From Clostridium_AM sp963780135 (GTDB lineage Bacteria > Bacillota > Clostridia > Clostridiales > Clostridiaceae), in assembly GCA_963780135.1 (NCBI GenBank), contig CAWAAR010000003.1:1426001-1490000 (forward strand): a DNA stretch of 64,000 nucleotides. The letters run 5' to 3'. The notes under the pieces are model-generated. The model was given only the letters and a program-made list of their open reading frames with translations. It had not been told where the DNA came from and ran no database searches. Positions 8,694-16,971 of this stretch are shown here, in pieces. The position numbers and the translations under genes are program-made. The stretch's first letter is position 1; every line of letters begins with the position of its first letter.

Positions 8694-10040
8694 ATGAAAA
8701 AGAGACTTATAAGTTTAATAACAGCATCTTTAATGATAACGGGTATGCTAGCAGGATGCGGAAATAGTAGTAAGAGTGCTGCGGGAAGTGGAAAGCCTAC
8801 AGAAATAACTTTTTGGCATTCCATGGGAGGAAAGAATGGGCAGGCAATAACTAAAATGGTAAATGACTTTAACAGCTCACATAAAGATATTAAAGTCAAT
8901 GCTGAGTATCAAGGAAAGTATGATGAAGCTATAAATAAGTTGAAAAGTGCTAAAAAAGGTAATGGTGGGCCAGATGTAATGCAGGTATATGATATTGGTA
9001 CTAGATTTATGGTAGATAGTAATTGGGTTGTTCCAATGCAAAAATTCATAGATGCAGAAAAGTATGATGTATCTCAATTAGAACCTAATATATTAGGATA
9101 TTACACAGTTAATAATAAGCTTTATTCAATGCCATTTAATACATCAACTCCAATATTATATTATAATAAGACCGCTTTTAAAGAGGCTGGTTTAGATCCG
9201 AATAGTCCTCCAAAAACTTTTGCTGATATAGAAAAATATTCAGCTGCTTTGTCAAAAAAGGATAGTTCAGGAAAAGCTACTCAATACGGATATTCTATGG
9301 CAATATACGGATGGTTTTTTGAACAATTTATTGTTAAACAAGGTGCAAACTATGCAACTAATGGAAATGGTAGAGAGTCAGCACCAACAGCAGTTGAATT
9401 CGACAAAAATGGATCTGCATTTAAACTTTTAAATGAGTGGAAAAAGTTAGTTGATTCTGGTAATGTGGGCAACTTTGGAAGAAATGAAGATGATACTGAA
9501 AATGCGTTTATTGCAGGTAAAACAGCTATGTACATTGAATCTACAGCTGATTTAAAAGCAGTTTTAAGCGGTGTTGGAGGAAGATTTGAAGTTGGAACAG
9601 CTTTTTTACCATCTTTTGAAGGAATACAAGATGGAGGTGTTTCAATAGGGGGAGCTTCATTATGGGCTTTAGATAATAAAGATGAAGCAAAGCAAAAAGC
9701 AACTTGGGAATTCATAAAATTCATGGTATCAGCTGATGAACAGGCTTATTGGAATACACAAACAGGATATTTTCCGGTAACACAAAAAGCTTATGATGTT
9801 CAAGTTATGAAGGATAATTTAAAGAAAGCGCCACAATTTCAAACTGCTATAGATCAGTTACATGCATCACCTAAAACTGCTAAAGGTGCATTAATGTCTG
9901 TATTCCCAGAAGCAAGACAAACTGTTGAAAAGAATATAGAAGAAATGCTTCAAAATAAACAGACACCTGATGAAACAGTTAAAAATTCAGCAAAAAGTAT
10001 AAATGAAGCTATTGATAAATACAATAAAGATAATAAATAA
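8694..10040 (+). CDS. ugpB: Solute-binding lipoprotein of the ugp ABC transporter
   Basis: 448 aa extracellular substrate-binding protein (SBP family 1), start at 8694 behind GAGAGGAGA. Its signal peptide ends in the lipobox LAGC, so Cys22 is lipidated. The mature part begins with the family pattern TEITFWHSMGGKNGQAITKM and carries the hinge segments DVMQVYDIGTRFMVDSNW and YNKTAFKEAGLDPNSPPKTF. Glycerophosphodiesters or glycerol-3-phosphate are inferred from operon context; UgpB and sugar-binding proteins are hard to separate by eye. Repeat B1 ends 38 nt before the start, so it may need its own promoter. Confidence 0.85.
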   Translation: MKKRLISLITASLMITGMLAGCGNSSKSAAGSGKPTEITFWHSMGGKNGQAITKMVNDFNSSHKDIKVNAEYQGKYDEAINKLKSAKKGNGGPDVMQVYDIGTRFMVDSNWVVPMQKFIDAEKYDVSQLEPNILGYYTVNNKLYSMPFNTSTPILYYNKTAFKEAGLDPNSPPKTFADIEKYSAALSKKDSSGKATQYGYSMAIYGWFFEQFIVKQGANYATNGNGRESAPTAVEFDKNGSAFKLLNEWKKLVDSGNVGNFGRNEDDTENAFIAGKTAMYIESTADLKAVLSGVGGRFEVGTAFLPSFEGIQDGGVSIGGASLWALDNKDEAKQKATWEFIKFMVSADEQAYWNTQTGYFPVTQKAYDVQVMKDNLKKAPQFQTAIDQLHASPKTAKGALMSVFPEARQTVEKNIEEMLQNKQTPDETVKNSAKSINEAIDKYNKDNK

Positions 10041-10088
10041 TTCATTGCTTTTTAAACGTGAAACATAAATTTTAAACATATAGTGAAA

Positions 10089-10110
10089 AAGGGGATGAGT
10101 CAATCCCCTT
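10089..10110 (+). promoter_or_regulatory. Intra-operon hairpin after ugpB
   Basis: The perfect stem AAGGGGAT / ATCCCCTT has a 6-nt loop and no T-run. It lies between the binding-protein and phosphodiesterase genes. Such a hairpin would protect the upstream message from 3' decay and give more binding protein than transporter; this role is inferred. Confidence 0.5.
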
Positions 10111-10177
10111 AAATAAAATAGTGCATATAGTTTAATTGAAAATTATGGATTTCATGAATATAAAGGAGATTCTATAT

Positions 10178-10903
10178 ATGAGAAAAAGTTTAAATATTGC
10201 ACATAGGGGATTTAGTGGTATATACCCTGAAAATACTATGATTGCATTTAAAAAAGCTGTAGAAGTAGGTTGTGATGGTATTGAAACAGATTTACATATT
10301 ACAAAGGATGGAATTATAGTTATTTGTCATGATGAAACTATAGATAGAACTACAAATGGCAGTGGCTTTATTCATGATTATAGTTACAAGGAACTATGCA
10401 AATTTGATGCGGGAATTAAATTTAATAAGGAATTTAAAGGAGAAAAAATTCCAAGCATTGATGAATTTTTAGATTATGTAAAGGATAAAAATTTGTTGAT
10501 AAATTTAGAACTTAAAAATGATATATTACGTTACAATGAATTTGAGAAAAAGGTAATAGAAAAAATTTATAAATTCAAATTAGAAAACAATGCAATATTA
10601 TCATCTTTCAATCATTATTCAATGATTAGAGTGAAGGAGTATGATAGCAATATAAAAACAGGGCTATTATGCTCAGCAACTCTTTATAATGTACATGATT
10701 ATGTAAAAATAGTAGGAGCAGATGCACTGCATCCATTTTATCCATCAGTAATGAATGAAAAAATAGTAGATTGTATTAAGAAAAATGGAATAAGAATTAA
10801 TGCATATACAGTAAATGAAGAAAAGTATATGAAGAAGCTTGTAGAACTAGGAATAGATGGAATTATAACAAATTATCCAGACAAGCTAAATAAAATTTTG
10901 TAA
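10178..10903 (+). CDS. glpQ: Glycerophosphodiester phosphodiesterase
   Basis: 241 aa cytoplasmic GDPD-family enzyme that splits glycerophosphodiesters into glycerol-3-phosphate and an alcohol. The catalytic set is complete: H9-R10 (IAHRGFSG), E36 and D38 (GIETDLH) as metal ligands, and H51 (ICHDETIDRTT). There is no signal peptide, so it acts after import. I chose the ATG at 10178 behind AAAGGAGA; the ATG at 10136 has no ribosome site. The ATPase gene follows after 15 nt. Confidence 0.93.
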   Translation: MRKSLNIAHRGFSGIYPENTMIAFKKAVEVGCDGIETDLHITKDGIIVICHDETIDRTTNGSGFIHDYSYKELCKFDAGIKFNKEFKGEKIPSIDEFLDYVKDKNLLINLELKNDILRYNEFEKKVIEKIYKFKLENNAILSSFNHYSMIRVKEYDSNIKTGLLCSATLYNVHDYVKIVGADALHPFYPSVMNEKIVDCIKKNGIRINAYTVNEEKYMKKLVELGIDGIITNYPDKLNKIL

Positions 10904-10918
10904 AGGACGGTAAATAGT

Positions 10919-12031
10919 ATGGCTAAATTAAGTTTAAGAAATATTAATAAGTGTTATGAAAATGGATATAGTGCAGTAAAAAATCTGAATTTAGAAATTG
11001 AAGATAAAGAATTTGTTGTATTAGTTGGGCCATCAGGATGTGGAAAGTCTACCACTCTTAGAATGATAGCTGGATTAGAAGATATTTCTAAAGGTGAACT
11101 TTATATAGGAGACAATTTAGTTAATAATGTGGAACCTAAAGATAGGAACATTGCAATGGTGTTTCAAAATTATGCCTTATATCCACATATGAGTGTTTAC
11201 AAAAATATGGCTTTTTCATTAGAACTTAATAAAGTTGATAAAAATGAAATAGATAAAAGAGTTAAGGAGGCAGCTGAAGTTTTAGGACTTGATAGTCTTC
11301 TTAATAGAAAACCTAAAGAATTGTCTGGTGGACAAAGACAAAGAGTTGCACTTGGAAGAGCCATAGTTAGAGAACCAAAGGTATTTTTAATGGATGAACC
11401 ACTATCTAATTTAGATGCAAAACTTAGAGTAACAATGAGAACAGAAATTGCAAAACTTCATAAAAAGCTAAATACCACTTTCGTATATGTTACACATGAT
11501 CAAACTGAAGCTATGACAATGGGTACTAAAATTGTGGTAATGAAAGATGGGATAATTCAACAGGTAGGCTCTCCAATGGATATTTATAATAATCCTTCCA
11601 ATATGTTTGTAGCTGGTTTTATAGGAAGTCCTCAAATGAATTTTATTGATGTACAAGTTATTGAAAAAAGTAACAAACTTTTAGGAAAGATACAAGAAGA
11701 GGTCTTCCAATTTAACAAAGATAAAGCTGAAAGATTAGAAAAAGAAGGTTATATAAATAAAACTATAAAGTTAGGTGTGAGACCAGAGCATATACATTTA
11801 GCAGAAAACATAAAAGAAAAACAAGAAGATTATATTATAATGGAAGCTGAAATAATATTAGTTGAATTTTTAGGTTCAGAAACATACTTGTATTTGAGTT
11901 TAAAAGAATATAATATTACAGCAAAAGTCACAGTTGATATAAAGTTAAACGTAGGGGATAAGATAAAAATTGCAATAGACAATAGACATATTCATGGTTT
12001 TGATATTGAAATGGAAAATTTAATATTTTAA
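10919..12031 (+). CDS. ugpC: ABC transporter ATP-binding protein (UgpC/MsmK type)
   Basis: 370 aa ATPase that powers the Ugp importer. Walker A GPSGCGKST is at residues 37-45, the Q-loop FQNYALYPHM around 82-91, signature LSGGQRQRVALGRA around 134-147, Walker B VFLMDEPLSNLD around 155-166, then the H-loop VTHDQTEA and a C-terminal TOBE/OB domain with GVRPEHI. MsmK-type ATPases can serve several importers. Last gene of the operon; its stop codon directly touches repeat B2. Confidence 0.93.
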   Translation: MAKLSLRNINKCYENGYSAVKNLNLEIEDKEFVVLVGPSGCGKSTTLRMIAGLEDISKGELYIGDNLVNNVEPKDRNIAMVFQNYALYPHMSVYKNMAFSLELNKVDKNEIDKRVKEAAEVLGLDSLLNRKPKELSGGQRQRVALGRAIVREPKVFLMDEPLSNLDAKLRVTMRTEIAKLHKKLNTTFVYVTHDQTEAMTMGTKIVVMKDGIIQQVGSPMDIYNNPSNMFVAGFIGSPQMNFIDVQVIEKSNKLLGKIQEEVFQFNKDKAERLEKEGYINKTIKLGVRPEHIHLAENIKEKQEDYIIMEAEIILVEFLGSETYLYLSLKEYNITAKVTVDIKLNVGDKIKIAIDNRHIHGFDIEMENLIF

Positions 12032-12331
12032 CTCAACTTTCGCACATACAAAATTTTGACTTAATATAAGCAGGATGCGACGCTTTGCTTTGCTAGTTGA
12101 GAGTTGATAATTGAGAGTGGAGAGTTAATGTGGATTTTTTTCCGTTACACTACAAAAAATCTTTGATTAAATTTTTCATGGCTCGTTTCGCTAAAGCGAA
12201 ACATTGCTGACTTATATAAATTAAAAGATTTTTTGCGATAGCTAAAAATCAACCTTCACTATCAACTCTCAATTCTCCACTCTCCACTAAATAAAGTTGC
12301 GTCACAATATTTTTAAACTGCGAAAGTTGAG
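12032..12331. mobile_element. Family B MITE-like element, copy B2
   Basis: The terminal inverted repeats are exact: CTCAACTTTCGCA on the left and TGCGAAAGTTGAG on the right. The internal arms here are GAGAGTTGATAATTGAGAG-type sequence, different from copies B1 and B3 but complementary to each other. It begins right after the ugpC stop codon. No clear target duplication remains. Confidence 0.85.
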
Positions 12332-12399
12332 TAATATAATAATCACTATATAGAATTGCTTACAGGCTATCAAATTTAAAAATATTAAAAAAATCTAAA

Positions 12400-12428
12400 T
12401 TGACATATTTGTATAATAGGTATATAAT
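12400..12428 (+). promoter_or_regulatory. Sigma-A promoter for the 46-codon ORF
   Basis: TTGACA at 12400-12405, a 17-bp spacer and TATAAT at 12423-12428: a perfect consensus promoter 30 bp upstream of the small ORF at 12458. Confidence 0.75.
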
Positions 12429-12457
12429 TAAAATGTTAGGTAAAAGAAGGTGAAAAA

Positions 12458-12598
12458 TTGAATAAAAAATTAGTATTAATAACACCAGATGTTATTGAGG
12501 AATGTTTATGCGAATCACTTGATATTCTTGAAAAAAATATTAAGACTGCCAAAAAAATTGTTATATTGCATAGCAAAACTCGAGAATCCTTGAAATAG
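12458..12598 (+). CDS. Small hypothetical protein, 46 aa
   Basis: TTG start with AGAAGG 8 nt upstream and a consensus promoter in front. The protein begins MNKKLVLITPDVIEECLCES and ends KTRESLK; it is soluble, probably helical, with two Cys in an ECLCES stretch. I do not recognise it. The promoter makes expression likely, but the RNA rather than the peptide could be the product. The codons GAATCACTTGATAT inside match the family A terminus. Confidence 0.5.
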   Translation: MNKKLVLITPDVIEECLCESLDILEKNIKTAKKIVILHSKTRESLK

Positions 12599-12671
12599 AA
12601 GTCTATTACAAGGCTTTTTTAATTTTTCGCTATAATTAAAACAAAATATATTGAAAATTTATATAAATAAG

Positions 12672-12732
12672 TTATTGAAATTCGCAAAAAGGAAGTTGCT
12701 TTGAAGCACTTACTTTTTGTGAATTTCAATAA
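12672..12732. terminator. Long hairpin between convergent genes
   Basis: Arms TTATTGAAATTCGCAAAAAG and CTTTTTGTGAATTTCAATAA pair over 20 bp with one mismatch around a 21-nt loop. It ends 7 nt before the stop of the response regulator gene on the minus strand and would terminate from either side, although there is no long T-run. Confidence 0.55.
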
Positions 12733-12739
12733 AAGTATA

Positions 12740-13492
12740 TTAAGAATCACTTGATATACAGTTATGACTTACGGATCTATATTTATGAGGTGACAAACCT
12801 TCATATTTTATAAATACCTTACTAAAATAGGAAGGGTCTATATAACCTACAGTCAAAGAAATATTGCTTATGCTTTTATCTGTGGAAAGTAATAATTTTT
12901 TTGCTTCTTGTATACGTATTTGTGAAAGATAATCAATAAAATTAATTCCTGTATGATTTTTAAAATATCTGCTAAAGTATTGAGGATTTAAATATACATG
13001 GGATGCTACAGATTCTAAATTTATATTTTTAGTAAAATTTTTATGAATATAATTCATAGCCGCATCAATAAGGGGTGATTTAGATGATGATGATACTGTC
13101 ATAAAGTCATCATTAACGCCTTGAAACAAATTAAAAGCTTTATTTATAGAATTATATAATTCAGATGGTCTAGCTGGCTTAAGAATATAATCTACTACCC
13201 CTAGTTGTATAGCTTTTTGTGCAAAGTCAAAATCGTTATATGCGGTTAAAATAATAGTTTTTACATAAGGATGAAATTGAATAATAGATTGGAGGGCATC
13301 TATACCATTCTTTTCTGGCATTTTTATATCCATAATAATTATGTCAGGCTTAAATTTATGAGCTAAATTTATAGCTTCAACGCCTGTTTTAGCGTCCTCA
13401 AGTAATTGTATGTTATTAAATTTTTTTTGGATAATAATTCGTAAAGCTTTACGTTCTAAGGATTCATCTTCAGCAATAAGTAATTTATACAA
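12740..13492 (-). CDS. Response regulator, YesN/AraC type
   Basis: 250 aa. N-terminal receiver with acidic pocket E8-D9, phosphoacceptor D55 (IIMDIKMPEKNG), Thr in ILTAYND and Lys in ILKPARP; C-terminal AraC-type double helix-turn-helix (NINLESVASHVYLNPQYFSR, SISNISLTVGYIDPSYFSKV). The TTG at 13492 is the likely start, since AAAGGAGG lies 8 nt before it; the ATG at 13519 lies upstream of that site. Operon with the PocR-type kinase (57 nt apart). YesMN pairs usually control a neighbouring ABC importer, here the convergent ugp operon. The last codons coincide with a family A terminus. Confidence 0.9.
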   Translation of the reverse strand: MYKLLIAEDESLERKALRIIIQKKFNNIQLLEDAKTGVEAINLAHKFKPDIIIMDIKMPEKNGIDALQSIIQFHPYVKTIILTAYNDFDFAQKAIQLGVVDYILKPARPSELYNSINKAFNLFQGVNDDFMTVSSSSKSPLIDAAMNYIHKNFTKNINLESVASHVYLNPQYFSRYFKNHTGINFIDYLSQIRIQEAKKLLLSTDKSISNISLTVGYIDPSYFSKVFIKYEGLSPHKYRSVSHNCISSDS

Positions 13493-13548
13493 AAAAATAC
13501 CCTCCTTTAAAATGTTCATATTAAATTAAACATCAAGTGAATATTAGT

Positions 13549-14757
13549 TTAAAGCATAGCTGGTATTGTAACAGATACCTTTGTTCCTATATTATAAGTA
13601 CTTTCTATTTTAATACCAAATTCTGGGCCGAAATAATATTTTATTCTACCGTCCACATTTTGAATACCTAGACCTGTATTAGACGCCAAATTATTGGTAT
13701 TGTTCATTATAATATTTAGTTTTTCAGGTGTTATTCCCACGCCATTATCAGATATATCTATAGTTATATTGTTATTAAATGTGCTGGCTTTTATAATAAC
13801 GGTTCCAGGATCTTTTTTAGGCTCAAGACCATGTATTATAGCATTTTCTACTATAGGTTGAAGTGTCATAACAGGAATTTTGCAGTTTCTTATATATTCA
13901 GAAACATCTATTTTAAAATGTATTCTATCACTGTATCTAGTAGTTTGAATGAAAAGATATTTTTCTATATTATATAGTTCTGTATTTAACTCAACCATAT
14001 TGTCTGAGTTTTTAAGGCTGTATCTAAGAATATCTGAAAGAGCATATATGAGGTCTCCAGTATTAGGTGCATTTTCTATAAGAGACATTCGTGCTATAGT
14101 ATTTAGCGTATTAAATAAAAAGTGAGGGTTTACTTGAGATTGTAAGGACTTTAGCTGCATATCTTTTGCTAATTGCTGAAATTTCATTTTTTCCTTTGTT
14201 TCTTCTAATAGTTCACCTTGAACCAAATTTGACATGCCCATTTTAGCAATTAAGTTAGCAAATAGATACAGAAAATCTGCTATATCTTTTATTTTGCTAT
14301 ATTCTAGTATAACTATTTTATCCAGAGCATTTGAAAGCTTTTTACATGGCAAAGAAAACTTATCACAAAGTTTTTTTACATCAATAGAATTTTTGTTGTT
14401 TTTTTCTTTAATAATTACTTGCCCACAAAGCATGGCTCCTAAATGGCGATTATTTACTATTATAGGCGCAGATAAATCTGTAAGTCCTGCATGACAAGTA
14501 TAAATTTCAGGCTTTTTTGATAATATAGATTTCAATCCACCAGTAGCATCACAATTAATACATTTTTTATATCCTTCGCTTGAACTTCTTATAAGGTTAC
14601 AAAATTCGGAAAAATTGCTTGGATTTACTATAGGATTACCTTTTTCATTTACTGTTATTGTTGAAATATTAGTTAATTTTGAAAATTTATCTTGAATATG
14701 TTGTACAGATATTACGTCGATTAGTTCCTCTAATTTATATTCTTTTGAAGTATTCAT
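13549..14757 (-). CDS. PocR-domain histidine kinase (LytS/YesM-type catalytic half)
   Basis: 402 aa. Residues about 10-170 are a PocR ligand-binding domain (LIDVISVQHIQDKF, CINC, YTCHAGLTDLSAPI), thought in PocR itself to bind 1,3-propanediol-like or glycerol-derived compounds. The rest is a His_kinase/HATPase unit: SQVNPHFLFNTLNT with the phospho-His near 211, N-box NAIIHG, G1 DNGVGI and G2 GLGIQNV. No membrane segment, so it senses inside the cell. It pairs with the downstream response regulator and neighbours the glycerophosphodiester uptake operon, consistent with sensing glycerol or a derivative; that link is inferred. Confidence 0.88.
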   Translation of the reverse strand: MNTSKEYKLEELIDVISVQHIQDKFSKLTNISTITVNEKGNPIVNPSNFSEFCNLIRSSSEGYKKCINCDATGGLKSILSKKPEIYTCHAGLTDLSAPIIVNNRHLGAMLCGQVIIKEKNNKNSIDVKKLCDKFSLPCKKLSNALDKIVILEYSKIKDIADFLYLFANLIAKMGMSNLVQGELLEETKEKMKFQQLAKDMQLKSLQSQVNPHFLFNTLNTIARMSLIENAPNTGDLIYALSDILRYSLKNSDNMVELNTELYNIEKYLFIQTTRYSDRIHFKIDVSEYIRNCKIPVMTLQPIVENAIIHGLEPKKDPGTVIIKASTFNNNITIDISDNGVGITPEKLNIIMNNTNNLASNTGLGIQNVDGRIKYYFGPEFGIKIESTYNIGTKVSVTIPAML

Positions 14758-15117
14758 ATAAAAACCTCTTTAATCAAAAAATAAGAGCATCAAAAAATAA
14801 ATTATATATATATAATAGCACAAATAATAAATGTAATAATAGTCTTATTAGGTATATATTTGTATATAAGCATAATTGAGATAAGTTATTTCAAGGAAAA
14901 TAATTATAAATGTATATAAAAATTTACAGTTAAGCTTAAGGCAAAAATTTCAAATATTATGCCTTATAAGTTAAATTAAAACACATATAGTTAAAAAAGG
15001 TTAATATGTTAAAGTGCTAATTTTAAGAGTTTTTAACAAATTACGGTTGAAAATAAAGAAAAAAAGATGTAAACTAATAAATGTGGTAATGTTGAACAAT
15101 TGGGGGGATTAGGATTA
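14758..15117. other. Intergenic region, divergent promoters
   Basis: 360 bp of very AT-rich DNA between the divergent kinase and surface-protein genes. A weak promoter for the latter is TTGAAA 15047-15052, 17 bp, TAAACT 15070-15075. I see no RNA gene or repeat. Confidence 0.4.
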
Positions 15118-16574
15118 ATGAAAAAATGTGTAAAAAAGATATTTATAGTCTGTGGATGTATTATTTTTTCTCAAACTTTAAAAGGTAATATGGTTTTTGC
15201 TGCAGAAAATATCACAACAAAGGCGAATGTATCTGTAGTGGCAGAAACTTCGAAAATTGTAAATGATTCACAGAAGAATATAAGTGCAGATATTGCAGTA
15301 TTAAATTCAATAGCTAAAACAGATGTTCCTGTGGACAAGGTTTGGAAGATAAGATTTAATCAACCACTAGATGATAATTCTATAAAGAATAAAATAAAAA
15401 TTATAAATAGAGATAATGGGGATGAAACAAATTCAAAGGTATCTTTAAGTGAGAATAATACCGTAGTAACTATTTCATCACATTGTGATCCAAATACTAA
15501 CTATTCTTTAGTTATTGATAAAGATATTAAATCTAAAAATGATAAAACATTAAGCGATCCAGTTTATGTTGAATTCAAAACAGCTGGACAAACTGCATCA
15601 GCACCAACAAAAACGGATTCACTTATATCTTACATAGATAATATTAATGTGACTATAAAAGAAAATGAAAAATTTAATTTTCCAACTACAATAAATGCAA
15701 CAATGTCTGATGGAACAACTAAGAAACTAAATGTTTCTTGGGACAAGCATGCTGAAGTTTCAAATAAACCAGGAACATATACTTACTATGGAAGTATTGA
15801 TGGATATTCAAAAAAGGCATGTTTGAATTTAACAATAGCTGATTTAAATTCAGGAAGTAATACAACAAATGATTTAAAAATAGATTCTACAACAGAAATT
15901 AATTTAAATGCTAAACAATACGAGAGTTTTACACCACCAGATACCGTTGATGGAGTAACAGCAGATGGAAAAAATGTTACAGTAAAAGTAAAGTGGGATG
16001 ATGAAATTACCACAAATAGAGAACCAGGAACATATACATATTATGGCGTAGCTGAAGGATGTTTAGTAAAAGCAAAGCTAAATTTAACAATAACTGCTCC
16101 AGATATAAAAACTCATTCTGATTTTCAAAAAACTTATATAATTATCTTTCAGATTCAGGTAATAGACAATCTGTAATGACAAGAGCTGTAGAATTACACG
16201 GAGGATCTTTGAGTAACAACTGTGTTTATTTTGCAAGTGAAGCTTTAAGAAGAGCGGGACTTACTGATTTATCAGAAAGTGTTGCTAATACACGTACACT
16301 TACAAATCAATTGGTTAGTAGAGGATGGCAAAAAAGCCAAAATTTAGATGATCTTAAATCAGGAGATATATGTTTTACAATAGATGCTGATGGAACTGGC
16401 CCAACACATACTTATACTTTTATGAAGTGGGTGGATCCAAATTATCATGAATATGCATATATATGTGATAACCAGGGAAATGAATATGATGGAGATCCTT
16501 ATCATAAGCGAAATGTAAATTTTGCTACAGCTTCAAAAGATCCTATTTCATATTTTATGTACATTCCTCAATAA
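15118..16574 (+). pseudogene. Secreted Ig-domain protein with CHAP-like hydrolase domain, frameshifted
   Basis: Start ATG at 15118 behind GGGGGGATTAGG. Signal peptide, then an SbsA-type Ig/Big_5 domain (VWKIRFNQPLDDN to YVEFKT), two Big_4-like domains each ending near PGTYTYYG, and a C-terminal CHAP/NlpC-like cysteine hydrolase (NNCVYFASEALRRAGL with the Cys; GPTHTYTFMKW with the His). The frame breaks at an A6 run, 16127-16132; one more A would join the halves as TYIIIF-frame to NYLSDSGNRQSVMTRAVEL. Without that the hydrolase half cannot be exported. It may be a true mutation, homopolymer slippage or a sequencing error. Confidence 0.75.
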
Positions 16575-16620
16575 CAATTTGATAATTAAATAAAGAATGA
16601 AATATTTAAAGTTATTAATG

Positions 16621-16656
16621 AAAGTAGAGTAAGTGTATAAAATTACTCTACTTTTT
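16621..16656. terminator. Bidirectional terminator
   Basis: Perfect 12-bp stem AAAGTAGAGTAA / TTACTCTACTTT followed by TT; lies between the convergent hydrolase pseudogene and the 48-aa gene and overlaps the latter's stop codon. Confidence 0.75.
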
Positions 16657-16794
16657 AATTTTAGAATTTATATCTGTATCCGTGTAGGTATAATTACCAT
16701 TGGATGATTCTAGTTCTATATGTTTTAGCCTGGAATTTATATCTTTTAATTCTGAGTTTATTTCTGTAAATAATTCTTTTATTTCTTTGTCCAA
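16648..16794 (-). CDS. Small hypothetical coiled-coil protein, 48 aa
   Basis: TTG start with GGGAGGATTAGTA upstream. The sequence begins MDKEIKELFTEINSELKDIN and continues with a heptad-like helix (SRLKHIELES) and a polar tail TYTDTDINSKIKK. Its good ribosome site, dense coding and shared terminator support it as a real gene. Function unknown. Confidence 0.6.
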   Translation of the reverse strand: MDKEIKELFTEINSELKDINSRLKHIELESSNGNYTYTDTDINSKIKK

Positions 16795-16866
16795 TACTAA
16801 TCCTCCCTTCTAAATTTAAAATTATATTAACCATAAATAAAAAATTTATTCTTTAATCTAAAAATG

Positions 16867-16908
16867 TAACTTAGGTTACCGATTTTAATGTGTATATTTA
16901 GTAAAATA
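16867..16908 (+). promoter_or_regulatory. CRP/FNR-type (HcpR-like) operator and -10 box of hcp
   Basis: Palindrome GTAAC-TTAG-GTTAC at 16867-16880, followed after 22 bp by TAAAAT (16903-16908). The palindrome centre would be near -41.5, the class II activator position. The same arrangement, including the following CGATTTT, is found upstream of the DUF166 gene at 32021. Confidence 0.7.
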
Positions 16909-16971
16909 AAATTGTAAATAGATGAAAAATAAATATAGTAAAATAAAAAATTAATTAGGGAGGGTATAATT

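Noticed and set aside
16127..16133. Programmed -1 frameshift site at A6-C in the Ig/CHAP gene
   Set aside because: The heptamer A-AAA-AAC is present but in the wrong phase (zero frame CAA AAA ACT), so tandem slippage cannot occur; a plain indel is simpler.
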